From Burkholderiaceae bacterium (GTDB taxonomy: Bacteria; Pseudomonadota; Gammaproteobacteria; Burkholderiales; Burkholderiaceae): DNA of 15,260 nt. Both the position numbers and the translations under genes were made by a program. The notes below the pieces were generated by a model that saw only the letters and a list, made by a program, of their open reading frames with translations, did no database searches and had not been told where the DNA came from. The stretch's first letter is position 1. Each line of letters begins with the position of its first letter. Of the stretch, positions 1 to 8,593 are shown in pieces. The stretch is taken from the NCBI GenBank assembly GCA_947373615.1, contig CANBYN010000015.1:1-15260 (forward strand), read 5' to 3'.

Positions 1-65
1 TGATGTCTTAGTCTTTTTTTTAAAGAGGAGATAAGTTAGGAAATATCGGCAGCTTGCAGATTACC

Positions 66-97
66 AAGGGACTAAAGATGGTAATAAGCCCTTTTTT
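66..97 (+). terminator. Weak Rho-independent terminator-like hairpin
   Basis: AAGGG (66-70) followed by CT (72-73) can pair with AG (87-88) and CCCTT (89-93), with one bulged A at 71, and a T-run extends to 97. This would serve a plus-strand gene that ends left of the window and converges on galU. An overlapping alternative stem, ATTACCA (60-66) with TGGTAAT (79-85), competes with it. The stem is short and the loop long, so this is a tentative call. Confidence 0.3.
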
Positions 98-114
98 CTA
101 GCCAATATAAGAAA

Positions 115-999
115 TTAGGTCAGCGAGCGACTTTTTAAATAGTCGGCAAACTCAGTCGCTACTTCTGGGTGGCGCAAAGCAAATTCCACCGAGGCTTTTA
201 GGTAGCCTATCTTGGCACCGCAGTCATACCGAATGCCGTCATACTTATAAGCAAATACAGGCTCTACTTTTTGTAGAGATGCAATCGCATCAATCAGTTG
301 AATTTCACCGCCAGCACATGGCTTGAGATTACGAATGTGATTGAAGATTTCAGACGATAAGATGTAGCGACCAGCCACAGTTAAATAGGAAAGCGCATCT
401 TTAGGTTGTGGCTTCTCCACAATGCCATTGAGGCGATAAACATCCTTGAACACTTCTATGCCAGCAACGATGCCGTAAGGGCTGCTCTTGGTCGAATCAA
501 TTTTCTCAACTGCCAATAAAGTGCCATCTACATTTTCGTATGCCTTGAGCATTTGTTTCATTACGGGCTGCTGAGCATCTAGCAAGTCATCAGCCAAGAT
601 AACGGCAAAAGGTTCATCGCGCACTAATTTTTCGGTACAAAGAACTGCGTGACCCAAGCCAAGTGCTTCTGACTGGCGCACATAGACACACTCAACATGA
701 CTTGGCTTAACGCCACGTACTATCTCTAGCAATGCTTGTTTATTGGTTGCTTCTAGTGCAGCTTCGAGCTCATAAGCTTTATCAAAGTGATCTTCAATGG
801 CGCGTTTATTGCGACCGGTCACAAAAATCAATTCAGTAATGCCGGCTGCAATTGCTTCTTCCACTGCGTATTGAATGAGTGGTTTATCAACCACGTTCAG
901 CATCTCTTTTGGGCTGGCCTTGGTTGCCGGTAAAAATCGAGTGCCTAACCCCGCTACAGGAAAGACTGCCTTGGTAACGGTTTTAGTAGTTAATGGCAT
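115..999 (-). CDS. galU: UTP-glucose-1-phosphate uridylyltransferase
   Basis: Cytoplasmic enzyme that makes UDP-glucose from UTP and glucose-1-phosphate, the precursor for envelope polysaccharide and nucleotide-sugar interconversion. The 294-residue protein has the usual GalU length. Visible motifs are the nucleotide-binding loop GLGTRFLPATK (17-27), followed by PKEMLNVVDKP (30-40), the metal-binding LADD (136-139), VEKP (194-197) with a lysine likely to contact sugar phosphate, and YDCGAKIGY (258-266) near the C-terminus. These distinguish GalU from glucose-1-phosphate thymidylyltransferases and from GlmU. The ATG at 999 lies just before the first conserved strand; the preceding ribosome-binding site is poor. 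It begins 34 bp after the valS stop on the same strand, so it is probably co-transcribed with valS. No clear minus-strand terminator follows it within the window. Confidence 0.96.
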   Translation of the reverse strand: MPLTTKTVTKAVFPVAGLGTRFLPATKASPKEMLNVVDKPLIQYAVEEAIAAGITELIFVTGRNKRAIEDHFDKAYELEAALEATNKQALLEIVRGVKPSHVECVYVRQSEALGLGHAVLCTEKLVRDEPFAVILADDLLDAQQPVMKQMLKAYENVDGTLLAVEKIDSTKSSPYGIVAGIEVFKDVYRLNGIVEKPQPKDALSYLTVAGRYILSSEIFNHIRNLKPCAGGEIQLIDAIASLQKVEPVFAYKYDGIRYDCGAKIGYLKASVEFALRHPEVATEFADYLKSRSLT

Positions 1000-1033
1000 A
1001 TGACGTGCGATTGTACTAAATAGGATTGTGGTT

Positions 1034-3925
1034 TTATTTGAGACGCTTTAATTGTGCAACAAGCTTCTCATGTTTTTGTTCGAAATCTACAAGACGTTGC
1101 TTTTCTTGGGCAACAACCTCCATAGGTGCGCGCGCCACAAAGCTTTCATTAGTTAATTTGCCACGGGCTTTATTAATTTCATTGGCAAGTCGCTCAATCT
1201 CTTTGATAAGGCGAATGCGCTCAGTTGCCACATCTACCTCAATCTTTAAGAGTAATTTGAAATCTCCAACAAGCGCCATCGGCGCTCCTGGAGCTTCTTT
1301 TTCTAGGGCGGACTCGTCAACGTAGATCTTAACTTCAGATAATTTTCCCAAGGCCAGCAAGTAAGGTGTAGCTTTTTCTAAGAATGCTTGTGGCCCACTA
1401 ATCCTTAGTGGAACTTTTAGCGCTGGAGACACTTGCATTTCTCCACGCAGATTTCTGCAAGCATCCACAATGGCTTTAATTTGGGCCACCCAAGTCTCAC
1501 TCTGCTCATCAATTTTTTCTGGCTGTGCAACAGGGTAGGTTTGCAGGGCAATTGTTTGCTTGGCTTGCTGAGATAATTCTTTACCAGACTTTGGTCCAAC
1601 AGTTTGCCAAAGTTCTTCGGTGATAAATGGAATTAGGGGGTGCGCAAGGCGCAAGATGGTTTCGAGAACCCGCAATAGAGTTCGGCGAGTGGCGCGTTGC
1701 TGAGCTGGAGTACCAGTTTGCAGCTGTACTTTTGCAAGCTCTAAGTACCAGTCACAATACTCATCCCAAACAAATTGATAAATGCTACTAGCAATATTAT
1801 CGAAACGGTAATTTTGGAAACCCTTAGCAACTTCAGCTTCCGTTCTTTGCAGCTGAGACACAATCCATTTGTCAGCAGGTGAAAAATCTAAGTAGCCCTC
1901 AGGACCGCATTGATTATCGCAAGGGGCTAAGCCATTTTCTTCAATGTTTCCAGGGCAATTCATCAGCACAAAGCGGGTGGCGTTCCATAGTTTGTTGCAG
2001 AAGTTGCGATAGCCTTCGCATCGCTTTTGGTCAAAGTTAATATTGCGACCTAAGGATGCTAAGGATGCGAAAGTAAAACGCAATGCATCTGTACCAAATG
2101 CGGGAATACCATCTGGGAATTCTTTCTTGGTTTTCTTGCTAATGCTCTCGGCTTGCTTAGGATTCATGAGGCCAGTAGTTCGTTTTCCAACCAGATCTTC
2201 AATTTTGATGCCATCAATTAGATCGATTGGATCCAAGGTATTACCTTTGGATTTACTCATCTTTTGACCTTCGGCATCACGCACTAAGCCGTGAACGTAA
2301 ACAGTATGGAAGGGCACTTTACCTGTGAAATGACAGGTCATCATGACCATACGTGCCACCCAGAAGAAGATGATGTCAAAACCAGTCACTAAAACCGATG
2401 AGGGTAAGAAGTGGCTAAGTGCGGTGGTTTCATCTGGCCAGCCTAAGGAGCTAAAAGGCACTAGCGCTGAGCTAAACCAAGTATCCAAAACATCAGGGTC
2501 GCGGATGAGTTTGCCTGTGTAGCCTTCAGCAGCAGCTTTGATCTTTGCCTCTTCTTCCGAGCGCGCCACAAAGATCTGACCATCATCACCATACCAAGCG
2601 GGAATTTGATGTCCCCACCAAAGTTGGCGAGAGATACACCAGTCTTGAATATTTTCTAGCCACTGGGTGTAAGTGTTGATCCAGTTTTCTGGAACGAGTT
2701 TGATATCGCCTTTGGTAACGGCATCTAATGCAGCGCCAGCAATCGAAGAGCCTGGTTGATACTTATTATCTGGACTTGGCTTGGACATAGCCACAAACCA
2801 TTGGTCAGTGAGCATCGGCTCAATAATAGTTTGGGTGCGGTCACCACGTGGCACCATTAATTTATGAGGTTGAACTTTTTCTAATAAGCCTGCGGCTTCT
2901 AAATCAGCAACTACTTGCTTGCGTGCTGCAAAGCGTTCCATGCCTTGATAGGCAACGGGTGCATTCTCATTAATCTTGGCATCCAATGTGAGGATATTGA
3001 TTAGGGGAAGTTGATGGCGTTGACCAACCGCATAGTCGTTAAAGTCATGTGCAGGAGTTACCTTAACAACACCAGTACCAAAGCTTAAATCAACATAGTC
3101 GTCAGCAATGATGGGGATCTGGCGATCACAAAGCGGTAGGTGTACAGAATTGCCTATCAAATGTTTATAGCGCTCATCATTTGGATTAACCATGACCGCA
3201 ACGTCACCGAGCAAAGTCTCAGGACGGGTTGTAGCAACCGTCAAATATCCAGAGCTATTCGTCAATGGATATTGGATGTGCCACATTGAACCATCTTCTT
3301 CCTCGCTTACAACTTCTAGGTCGGAAACGGCAGTACCCAATACTGGATCCCAATTCACCAAACGTTTACCGCGATAAATGAGACCTTGTTCATGTAAGCG
3401 TACAAAAACTTCAACCACCGCCTTGGACATCTTGCTGTCCATTGTGAAATATTCTTTGCCCCAATCAATCGATGCGCCTAGGCGACGAATTTGACGGGTA
3501 ATGGTGTTGCCAGAGGTTTCTTTCCACTCCCATACTTTTTCTAAAAATTTTTCACGACCTAAGTCATGACGAGATACTTTTTGTGCATCGAGTTGACGCT
3601 CAACAACGATTTGCGTGGCAATGCCAGCATGGTCGGTGCCAGGCACCCATAAAGTATTTTTGCCAGACATGCGGGCATGACGAATCAAACCATCCATGAT
3701 GGTTTGATTAAAAGCATGACCCATATGTAGGGTGCCAGTCACATTTGGTGGGGGAAGTTGAATAGAAAAATCGACTTTGTCCTCATCCATGGTGGCATCT
3801 GCAATGCCTCTGCTTTCCCATTCTGGGCCCCAGTAGGCTTCTATTGGGGCAGGTTCATAGGATTTGGCGAGTTCGTCTGTAGAACTGGTCACTGTTGATT
3901 TGGGGGTATTTGAGGCATTTGGCAT
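1034..3925 (-). CDS. valS: Valyl-tRNA synthetase
   Basis: Class I aminoacyl-tRNA synthetase that charges tRNA-Val and edits mischarged threonine. With the ATG at 3925 it is 963 residues, normal for bacterial ValS. The catalytic Rossmann fold carries the HIGH-type motif as HMGH (about residues 67-70, after PPPNVTGTL) and KMSKS at about 555-559. The CP1 editing domain lies between them ([10 protein letters not shown] and [12 protein letters not shown] segments). An anticodon-binding domain follows, and the last ~65 residues are a charged, Lys/Glu/Arg-rich coiled coil typical of ValS that contacts tRNA. The frame is open to a TTG at 3934, but the ATG three codons later is preferred. No strong Shine-Dalgarno precedes either; see the shared -10 box at 3935-3942. 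Head of a likely valS-galU operon, divergent from uvrD. A 12-bp perfect inverted repeat lies within the gene at 3683-3709. Confidence 0.97.
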   Translation of the reverse strand: MPNASNTPKSTVTSSTDELAKSYEPAPIEAYWGPEWESRGIADATMDEDKVDFSIQLPPPNVTGTLHMGHAFNQTIMDGLIRHARMSGKNTLWVPGTDHAGIATQIVVERQLDAQKVSRHDLGREKFLEKVWEWKETSGNTITRQIRRLGASIDWGKEYFTMDSKMSKAVVEVFVRLHEQGLIYRGKRLVNWDPVLGTAVSDLEVVSEEEDGSMWHIQYPLTNSSGYLTVATTRPETLLGDVAVMVNPNDERYKHLIGNSVHLPLCDRQIPIIADDYVDLSFGTGVVKVTPAHDFNDYAVGQRHQLPLINILTLDAKINENAPVAYQGMERFAARKQVVADLEAAGLLEKVQPHKLMVPRGDRTQTIIEPMLTDQWFVAMSKPSPDNKYQPGSSIAGAALDAVTKGDIKLVPENWINTYTQWLENIQDWCISRQLWWGHQIPAWYGDDGQIFVARSEEEAKIKAAAEGYTGKLIRDPDVLDTWFSSALVPFSSLGWPDETTALSHFLPSSVLVTGFDIIFFWVARMVMMTCHFTGKVPFHTVYVHGLVRDAEGQKMSKSKGNTLDPIDLIDGIKIEDLVGKRTTGLMNPKQAESISKKTKKEFPDGIPAFGTDALRFTFASLASLGRNINFDQKRCEGYRNFCNKLWNATRFVLMNCPGNIEENGLAPCDNQCGPEGYLDFSPADKWIVSQLQRTEAEVAKGFQNYRFDNIASSIYQFVWDEYCDWYLELAKVQLQTGTPAQQRATRRTLLRVLETILRLAHPLIPFITEELWQTVGPKSGKELSQQAKQTIALQTYPVAQPEKIDEQSETWVAQIKAIVDACRNLRGEMQVSPALKVPLRISGPQAFLEKATPYLLALGKLSEVKIYVDESALEKEAPGAPMALVGDFKLLLKIEVDVATERIRLIKEIERLANEINKARGKLTNESFVARAPMEVVAQEKQRLVDFEQKHEKLVAQLKRLK
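3683..3709 (-). repeat. 12-bp perfect inverted repeat inside valS
   Basis: AATCAAACCATC (3683-3694) is the exact reverse complement of GATGGTTTGATT (3698-3709), with the three bases CAT between. It lies in the valS codons just after the HMGH motif. In the mRNA the loop is AUG, which is also an in-frame Met codon. Confidence 0.85.
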
Positions 3926-3934
3926 AAGAGGCAA

Positions 3935-3942
3935 ATTATAAT
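3935..3942. promoter_or_regulatory. Shared palindromic -10 box between valS and uvrD
   Basis: The octamer ATTATAAT is its own reverse complement, so a perfect TATAAT reads on both strands: 3937-3942 on plus, 3940-3935 on minus. Each lies just upstream of a divergent start codon (uvrD ATG at 3950, valS ATG at 3925). A transcript starting 6-8 nt past each hexamer would have almost no 5' leader. This fits the lack of a well-placed Shine-Dalgarno before either gene. No good -35 element is visible at 16-18 bp spacing on either side, so promoter identity is inferred from the -10 and its position. Confidence 0.45.
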
Positions 3943-3949
3943 TGGGCTG

Positions 3950-6316
3950 ATGTACTCAGACTTGCTCGCGAACCTCAATCCAGAACAGCGCGAGGCAGTG
4001 ACCCTCCCGCCCGTAAATGAAAATGGCCAAGCCCAGTCAGCCATGATTTTGGCTGGGGCTGGCAGCGGTAAAACCCGCGTCCTTACCACCCGTATAGCCT
4101 GGTTGATTCAAACGGGCCAGACATCTCCTATTGGCGTCCTAGCCGTGACCTTTACCAATAAGGCTGCCAAAGAGATGATGGTGCGCTTAAGTGCCATGTT
4201 ACCTATCAATACTCGGGGAATGTGGATTGGCACCTTCCATGGTCTGTGTAACCGACTATTGCGTGCCCACCACAAAGAGGCGGCATTGCCATCGACCTTC
4301 CAAATTTTAGACACCCAAGACCAGCTTTCAGCGATTAAGCGTCTTTTGAAGGGCTTGAAGGTTGACGACGAAAAGTACCCCCCAAAACAATTACAGTACT
4401 TTATTGCTCATGCAAAAGAACGCGGACAGCGCGCCAAAGAGTTATCGGTCGGCGATGACTTTCAGGCCAAGATGGCGCAACTTTATGCTGCCTACGATGA
4501 GCAATGTCAGCGCGAAGGCGTTGTAGATTTTGCAGAGTTACTATTGCGCAGTTATGAATTGTTAAAACACAACGAAGCAATTCGCACTCATTATCAAGAG
4601 CGCTTTCGTCATATCTTGATTGATGAGTTTCAAGATACGAATGCCTTGCAATATGCTTGGCTCAAGTTATTGTCAGGGCACGATGCTAGTCGAATTAACG
4701 TGAGTGGATTAGGCAGTAGTTCAGTATTTGCGGTGGGCGATGACGATCAAAGTATTTATGCTTTCCGTGGCGCCGATGTTGAGAATATGCGTCTGTATGA
4801 GAAGCAATACCACCCCTTGATGGTGAAGCTTGAGCAGAATTATCGATCGCATGGACATATTCTCGATACCGCAAATCATCTAATTGCTAATAACTCTGAG
4901 CGTTTGGGTAAAAACCTGCGCACTGATGCTGGCCATGGCGAGCCAGTCCGCATCTATGAAGCGCCGAGTGATCATGCTGAAGCTGCGTGGCTCGTTGATG
5001 AGATTAAGGCTCTAGTGAATAGTGGTATTAAGCGCACGGAGGTTGCATTGCTCTATAGAAGCAATGCCCAGTCACGTATCATCGAGCATGCGCTGTTCTC
5101 TGCTGGTATTCCGTATCGAGTTTATGGCGGTTTGAGATTCTTTGAGCGTGCTGAAATTAAACATGCGCTTGCATATATGCGCTTGCTTGAGAATCCGAAT
5201 GATGACACCTCATTTTCTAGGGTAGTCAATTTTCCAACACGAGGTATCGGCGCAAGATCTATAGAGGCATTGCAAGATGCAGCTCGTGCCCAGCAATGCT
5301 CTTTATATTTGGCGGCATCTTCGTTAGAGGGTAAGGCGGGCGCAGCACTTGGTGGATTTGTGCGCTTGGTCGATCATATGCGTGAGGCCACCCGTCATAA
5401 CACTTTGCCTGAAACGGTGGAGTTTGTAATTCAGCACAGTGGTTTGATTCAGCACTATCTCTCAGAACGTGAGGGGCAAGATCGCGTAGAGAACTTACAA
5501 GAGTTAATTAATGCAGCGACAGCTTTCATAGCTGAAGAGGGTTATGGCCAAGATGCAGCCGCAGCCATGCTACCTGGAGAAAATGCACCAGGTGTTGTGG
5601 AGGTTTCGCCTTTGGCGGCCTTTTTATCTCATGCTTCACTAGAGGCTGGTGATAACCAGGCTCTAGCAGGACAAGACGCTGTGCAATTAATGACAGTGCA
5701 CTCTGCTAAAGGTCTGGAGTTCACCTCAGTATTCATTACGGGACTTGAAGAAGGCTTGTTTCCTCATGAAAACAGCATTAATGAGCAAAATGGTTTAGAA
5801 GAAGAGCGGCGTCTGATGTATGTTGCAATTACCCGAGCTAAAGAGCGTTTATATCTTTCTCATACTCAGTCACGCATGCTTCATGGGCAGGTACGTTACA
5901 ACATGCCATCTCGTTTCTTGGAGGAGTTGCCTTCTGAATCCTTAAAGTGGCTTACTCCAAAAGCTAGGGATGCTCGCTGGGGTGGCGGTTCCTCAAAAGG
6001 GTCTACTTGGCAAGATGGATATACCCGTGAGCGCGAATATGAATCTAATGATTTCTTTGATTCGGGAAGTGACCGTCAAAGACCCGCTAAGCGTATTGGT
6101 TCAGCTTCAACGGAAATAAAAAGATTGGCCTCGCCTACGCGCGGAAACTATCCGTTTACCATTGGCCAGAATGTATTTCATACCAAGTTTGGGGAAGGGC
6201 GGGTGACTGGTCTTGAAGGTGTTGATGCTGATGCTAGAGCTCAAGTAAATTTCAAACGCCATGGCGTGAAGTGGTTGCAGCTGAGTATTGCAAAGCTTGC
6301 TGCGATTGATGGATAA
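3950..6316 (+). CDS. uvrD: UvrD-type superfamily 1 DNA helicase
   Basis: ATP-dependent 3'-5' DNA helicase acting in nucleotide excision and mismatch repair, and in clearing proteins from DNA. All SF1A motifs are visible: Walker A GAGSGKT (36-42), motif Ia [10 protein letters not shown], motif [10 protein letters not shown] (about 223-230), motif [17 protein letters not shown], motif IV QNYRS, motif [12 protein letters not shown] and motif [18 protein letters not shown]. The C-terminus (about 735-786) has the Tudor-like module of UvrD/PcrA, with [11 protein letters not shown], which binds RNA polymerase in studied relatives. At 788 residues it is longer than E. coli UvrD. Part of the excess is a short Gly/Ser-containing insert between motifs II and III, which I recall from other Burkholderiales homologues. 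ATG 3950 places LNPEQREAV at the expected N-terminal position. It converges on the next gene with a 13-bp gap. Confidence 0.95.
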   Translation: MYSDLLANLNPEQREAVTLPPVNENGQAQSAMILAGAGSGKTRVLTTRIAWLIQTGQTSPIGVLAVTFTNKAAKEMMVRLSAMLPINTRGMWIGTFHGLCNRLLRAHHKEAALPSTFQILDTQDQLSAIKRLLKGLKVDDEKYPPKQLQYFIAHAKERGQRAKELSVGDDFQAKMAQLYAAYDEQCQREGVVDFAELLLRSYELLKHNEAIRTHYQERFRHILIDEFQDTNALQYAWLKLLSGHDASRINVSGLGSSSVFAVGDDDQSIYAFRGADVENMRLYEKQYHPLMVKLEQNYRSHGHILDTANHLIANNSERLGKNLRTDAGHGEPVRIYEAPSDHAEAAWLVDEIKALVNSGIKRTEVALLYRSNAQSRIIEHALFSAGIPYRVYGGLRFFERAEIKHALAYMRLLENPNDDTSFSRVVNFPTRGIGARSIEALQDAARAQQCSLYLAASSLEGKAGAALGGFVRLVDHMREATRHNTLPETVEFVIQHSGLIQHYLSEREGQDRVENLQELINAATAFIAEEGYGQDAAAAMLPGENAPGVVEVSPLAAFLSHASLEAGDNQALAGQDAVQLMTVHSAKGLEFTSVFITGLEEGLFPHENSINEQNGLEEERRLMYVAITRAKERLYLSHTQSRMLHGQVRYNMPSRFLEELPSESLKWLTPKARDARWGGGSSKGSTWQDGYTREREYESNDFFDSGSDRQRPAKRIGSASTEIKRLASPTRGNYPFTIGQNVFHTKFGEGRVTGLEGVDADARAQVNFKRHGVKWLQLSIAKLAAIDG

Positions 6317-6329
6317 ACCTAGACAATGC

Positions 6330-7106
6330 TTACACCAGAATCACTTCGTCTTCAGTAAAGCAGGCCTTCCAGGTAGCGTAGAAAGAGCAGTGCATGACCG
6401 TGAGTCCAGCCATAGAAATGGGGGCAATAATGTACGAAGCGAGTTGTCCTAAATCTAGTGCATCAAAGATCATCCCCACGGTTAGTGGAATGGCAACCAG
6501 AACTGCGCTCCAGATGACTAGATACAAAAAGAATGCCCCCTTATTGGTCCAGCACGCAAGACAACTAGAAAACAACGCTTGCGGAACAGACATATCTGCC
6601 CATGCTACGAGTATTGGCGAGAACCACATCAGCATTGCGACCGGAATGTACAGCAAGGCACCAAAAAAAAGTACCCAATAAAGTTGGCGAATAGCTTCAG
6701 GGGTGATGGGTTTATCGCTTGTCATCAATGGCATGAGTACTTCAAAATCAACCAATAGGCTAAGAAAGAAGCTCATCGTAAGGATGAGGCCGGCATATAC
6801 CAATCCTAGTTGCAGGACTCGTCTACGTACTAGTGACCCAGATTGTAGGGCCACGATGTAAACCGAGGGGCGGATACGCTCCTTTTGAATCGCCTGACGA
6901 CAGGCAGTCATAAAGCCAACCGATAAGGTTGGGGTAAGTAATAACACTGCAAATACGCCAATGACTGGAACAATGACCGCTAATTGAGCGGAAAAAACAT
7001 ACATAAACACCAGCATCAAGAATCCGAGAGGATTTTGTTTGAACAGCCAAATACCTTGCCTAATCCAGGTGTAGCCTTCTTTGAGAGCGACTGCGTTCAG
7101 TTTCAT
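6330..7106 (-). CDS. BPSS1780-type multi-pass inner-membrane protein, function unknown
   Basis: A 258-residue, strongly hydrophobic protein without a cleavable signal peptide. A short N-terminal amphipathic stretch (Gly-Trp-Ile-Arg and Phe-Lys-Gln-Asn around 11-25) precedes about five hydrophobic segments near residues 28-58, 98-120, 143-170, 191-213 and 222-245. An Arg/Lys-rich cytoplasmic loop (70-96) lies after the first. I assign it to the BPSS1780-type membrane family from its overall pattern and its place after thrB; no biochemical role is known to me. Its ATG overlaps the thrB stop codon (ATGA, 7103-7106) and no Shine-Dalgarno is evident, so translation is probably coupled to thrB. It is the last gene of the DUF2782-like/thrB cluster and converges on uvrD. 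The family name is less certain than the membrane topology. Confidence 0.75.
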   Translation of the reverse strand: MKLNAVALKEGYTWIRQGIWLFKQNPLGFLMLVFMYVFSAQLAVIVPVIGVFAVLLLTPTLSVGFMTACRQAIQKERIRPSVYIVALQSGSLVRRRVLQLGLVYAGLILTMSFFLSLLVDFEVLMPLMTSDKPITPEAIRQLYWVLFFGALLYIPVAMLMWFSPILVAWADMSVPQALFSSCLACWTNKGAFFLYLVIWSAVLVAIPLTVGMIFDALDLGQLASYIIAPISMAGLTVMHCSFYATWKACFTEDEVILV

Positions 7107-8080
7107 AGGGAGCGTCGGCTTAGAAGAATACGTTCAAAGTGGGAGGGATCGTGAGGCGTCAACATTTGCGCATCGCGCGGCAAATAGAAATCCCAAAGTC
7201 GTGATATCCAAAAACGTAGAGCTGCAGCGCGCAACATCAAAGGCAAACTCGTTAGTTCTTCTTGTGTGAGTGGGCGAACGGATTGATAGGATTTCATGAA
7301 GGCTTCAAAGCGCGTGGGATCTAAGTCCTGCTTGTTGTCAGCAAGACACCAATCATTTGCAGTTACCGCTAAATCAAACAGCCATTTGTCCGTGCCCGCG
7401 AAATAGAAATCAAAGAAGCCGCCCAGTTGGTCATTTGAGGTATCGGTTGATCCATTTGGATCGAATAAGACATTGTCCCGAAAGAGATCGCAATGACTTG
7501 CGCCCTGAGGAAGTGCATCGTATGCATTAGAACTAAAAAATTCTTCTTGTGTAGATAGTTCATGAGTGAGCAAATCTTTTTGCGAAGAATTTAAGTGAGG
7601 CAATACCAACGGGATTGTTTTTTGCCACCAGCCTAGACTACGAAGATTTTCTTGTGACCTAGGAAAATCTTTTCCCGCTAAATGCATTTTGGCCAACATT
7701 TCGCCAACCAAAGCGCAATGTTTTGCTTCAGGTTGCAGTCTTGATTGCCCTGGAAGCTTCGTAACGATAGCAGTTGGCTTGTTTTTAAGGGTGAAAAGGA
7801 TTTCTCCCTGCTTATTCTCGATCGGCTTGGGAACAGGAATGCCTTGATTAGCTAGGTGGCGCATTAACTCTAGATAATAAGGTAGCTGATCTGTAGATAA
7901 TCTTTCAAAGATGGTGAGAACATACTCTTGTTTCTGACCATCTTTAATGGTGTCTAAGAAAAAGTTTGAGTTTTCAATGCCGCCATGAATGCCACGAATT
8001 TCACTGACCTTACCGATGTCAAAGTCTTGGGAGATCCATTCGGAAATATCAACAAGTTCAATCGGAGTAAATACGGCCAT
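7103..8080 (-). CDS. thrB: Homoserine kinase, aminoglycoside-phosphotransferase type
   Basis: Phosphorylates homoserine to O-phosphohomoserine, the penultimate step of threonine synthesis. This is the ThrB form built on the APH/choline-kinase fold, not the GHMP-kinase form of E. coli. Evidence: length of 325 residues; GIHGGIENSNFFL (30-42) as the ATP-binding turn; the Brenner-type catalytic loop HCDLFRDNVLF (196-206) with base D198 and N203; and the metal-binding FFDFYFAG (222-229) with D224. The C-terminal segment ALRFWISRLWDF is also typical of this ThrB group. The gene starts 17 bp after the upstream DUF2782-like gene with a weak ribosome-binding site, and its stop overlaps the start of the membrane-protein gene, so the three genes form a probable operon. 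thrA and thrC are not in the window. Confidence 0.92.
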   Translation of the reverse strand: MAVFTPIELVDISEWISQDFDIGKVSEIRGIHGGIENSNFFLDTIKDGQKQEYVLTIFERLSTDQLPYYLELMRHLANQGIPVPKPIENKQGEILFTLKNKPTAIVTKLPGQSRLQPEAKHCALVGEMLAKMHLAGKDFPRSQENLRSLGWWQKTIPLVLPHLNSSQKDLLTHELSTQEEFFSSNAYDALPQGASHCDLFRDNVLFDPNGSTDTSNDQLGGFFDFYFAGTDKWLFDLAVTANDWCLADNKQDLDPTRFEAFMKSYQSVRPLTQEELTSLPLMLRAAALRFWISRLWDFYLPRDAQMLTPHDPSHFERILLSRRSL

Positions 8081-8097
8081 AAAGCTGAAACTATTCT

Positions 8098-8511
8098 TTA
8101 ATTAATGGGAAAGCTGATGCTAGGTACGCTTAGTTGGCTACCTTCACCGGATGGGGCGCCAGGCATTACAGAATCTGGTGGGGACATCTCATAGGAGGTG
8201 TATTTAGTTTTGACCTGAACTTGCGTTGGGCTATTGGAATCTTTGTATTCAGTAACTTCAGTGCCCCTATCATTTTTATATTGATAGCTTGGTTGACGTG
8301 ATTGTGGGCCATCTAAAACACCTGACGGGCTCACCGTTGGCGAGAGCGGCTGATTATTAATGCGATTTAATTCAGAAGGACTCAGTGCCTGACTGTTATT
8401 CTGAGCTTGGGTCGATCCTGCTCCAAAAAGCGCAAAAACTACCAAAAAGCTTACAAGGGTAAGGTTTTGACTCAAGGAATGGCTAATTAAGTTAGTTAGT
8501 GCATGCATCAT
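8098..8511 (-). CDS. Small exported DUF2782-like protein
   Basis: A 137-residue protein with an N-terminal signal peptide: a hydrophobic core at about 18-32 and a likely signal peptidase I site after Thr-Gln-Ala at 36. The mature part is Ser/Pro/Asn-rich and low in complexity at both ends. A central segment, YKNDRGTEVTEYKDSNSP (about 78-95), is followed by a Val-Lys-rich strand. That pattern, together with its place between polA and thrB, resembles the DUF2782 family of Gram-negative periplasmic proteins, but the match is degenerate and made by eye. Function unknown. Translation can start at either of two tandem ATGs (8511 or 8508), preceded by AAGGTGA, the best ribosome-binding site of this cluster. 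First gene of the likely thrB operon, divergent from polA. Confidence 0.72.
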   Translation of the reverse strand: MMHALTNLISHSLSQNLTLVSFLVVFALFGAGSTQAQNNSQALSPSELNRINNQPLSPTVSPSGVLDGPQSRQPSYQYKNDRGTEVTEYKDSNSPTQVQVKTKYTSYEMSPPDSVMPGAPSGEGSQLSVPSISFPIN

Positions 8512-8593
8512 TTTTCACCTTTTTAAGCCTACTCTAGGGTGGTTCCTTAACCAGACCTGTAGGCATTTCACAACTAGATTGTACGATTGCGGT
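8512..8593. promoter_or_regulatory. Divergent intergenic region, DUF2782-like gene / polA
   Basis: Eighty-two bases separate the two start codons, so both promoters must lie here or inside the genes. I see no convincing -35/-10 pair on either strand. TAGATT (8575-8580, plus) is the nearest -10-like hexamer for polA but lacks a -35. An imperfect dyad, TGGTT-CCTT-AACCA (8540-8553), sits near the middle with flanking AGG (8536-8538) and CCT (8556-8558). It could be an operator or chance. Confidence 0.3.

Noticed and set aside
1..60. Purine-rich AAAGAGGAGA after a T-run at the left edge, resembling a ribosome-binding site
   Set aside because: No reading frame of meaningful length follows; the only nearby ATG (79) gives a seven-residue peptide.
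2051..2070. Tandem CTAAGGATG direct repeat in valS
   Set aside because: It encodes the Ser-Leu-Ala-Ser-Leu stretch expected in this part of ValS, so it is explained by protein sequence.
2321..2348. Two overlapping 6-bp inverted repeats in valS (ACCTGT/ACAGGT and GGTCAT/ATGACC)
   Set aside because: Stems of this length are expected by chance many times in 15 kb of coding sequence.
3223..3242. 8-bp stem with one bulged G in valS
   Set aside because: It covers the conserved Ala-Thr-Thr-Arg-Pro codons of the editing domain, and a bulged 8-bp stem is not rare enough to report.
3926..3934. TTG start extending valS by three codons
   Set aside because: The ATG at 3925 is close by, the extra residues are not conserved-looking, and no ribosome-binding site favours the TTG.
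5607..5625. CGCC-TTT-GGCG followed by a T-run inside uvrD, resembling a terminator
   Set aside because: The stem is only four pairs and it lies in the middle of an intact helicase reading frame.
8579..8593. TTG start extending polA by five codons
   Set aside because: The residues added do not look like a PolA N-terminus, while the ATG at 8594 gives MTKHRLLLVDG, which does.
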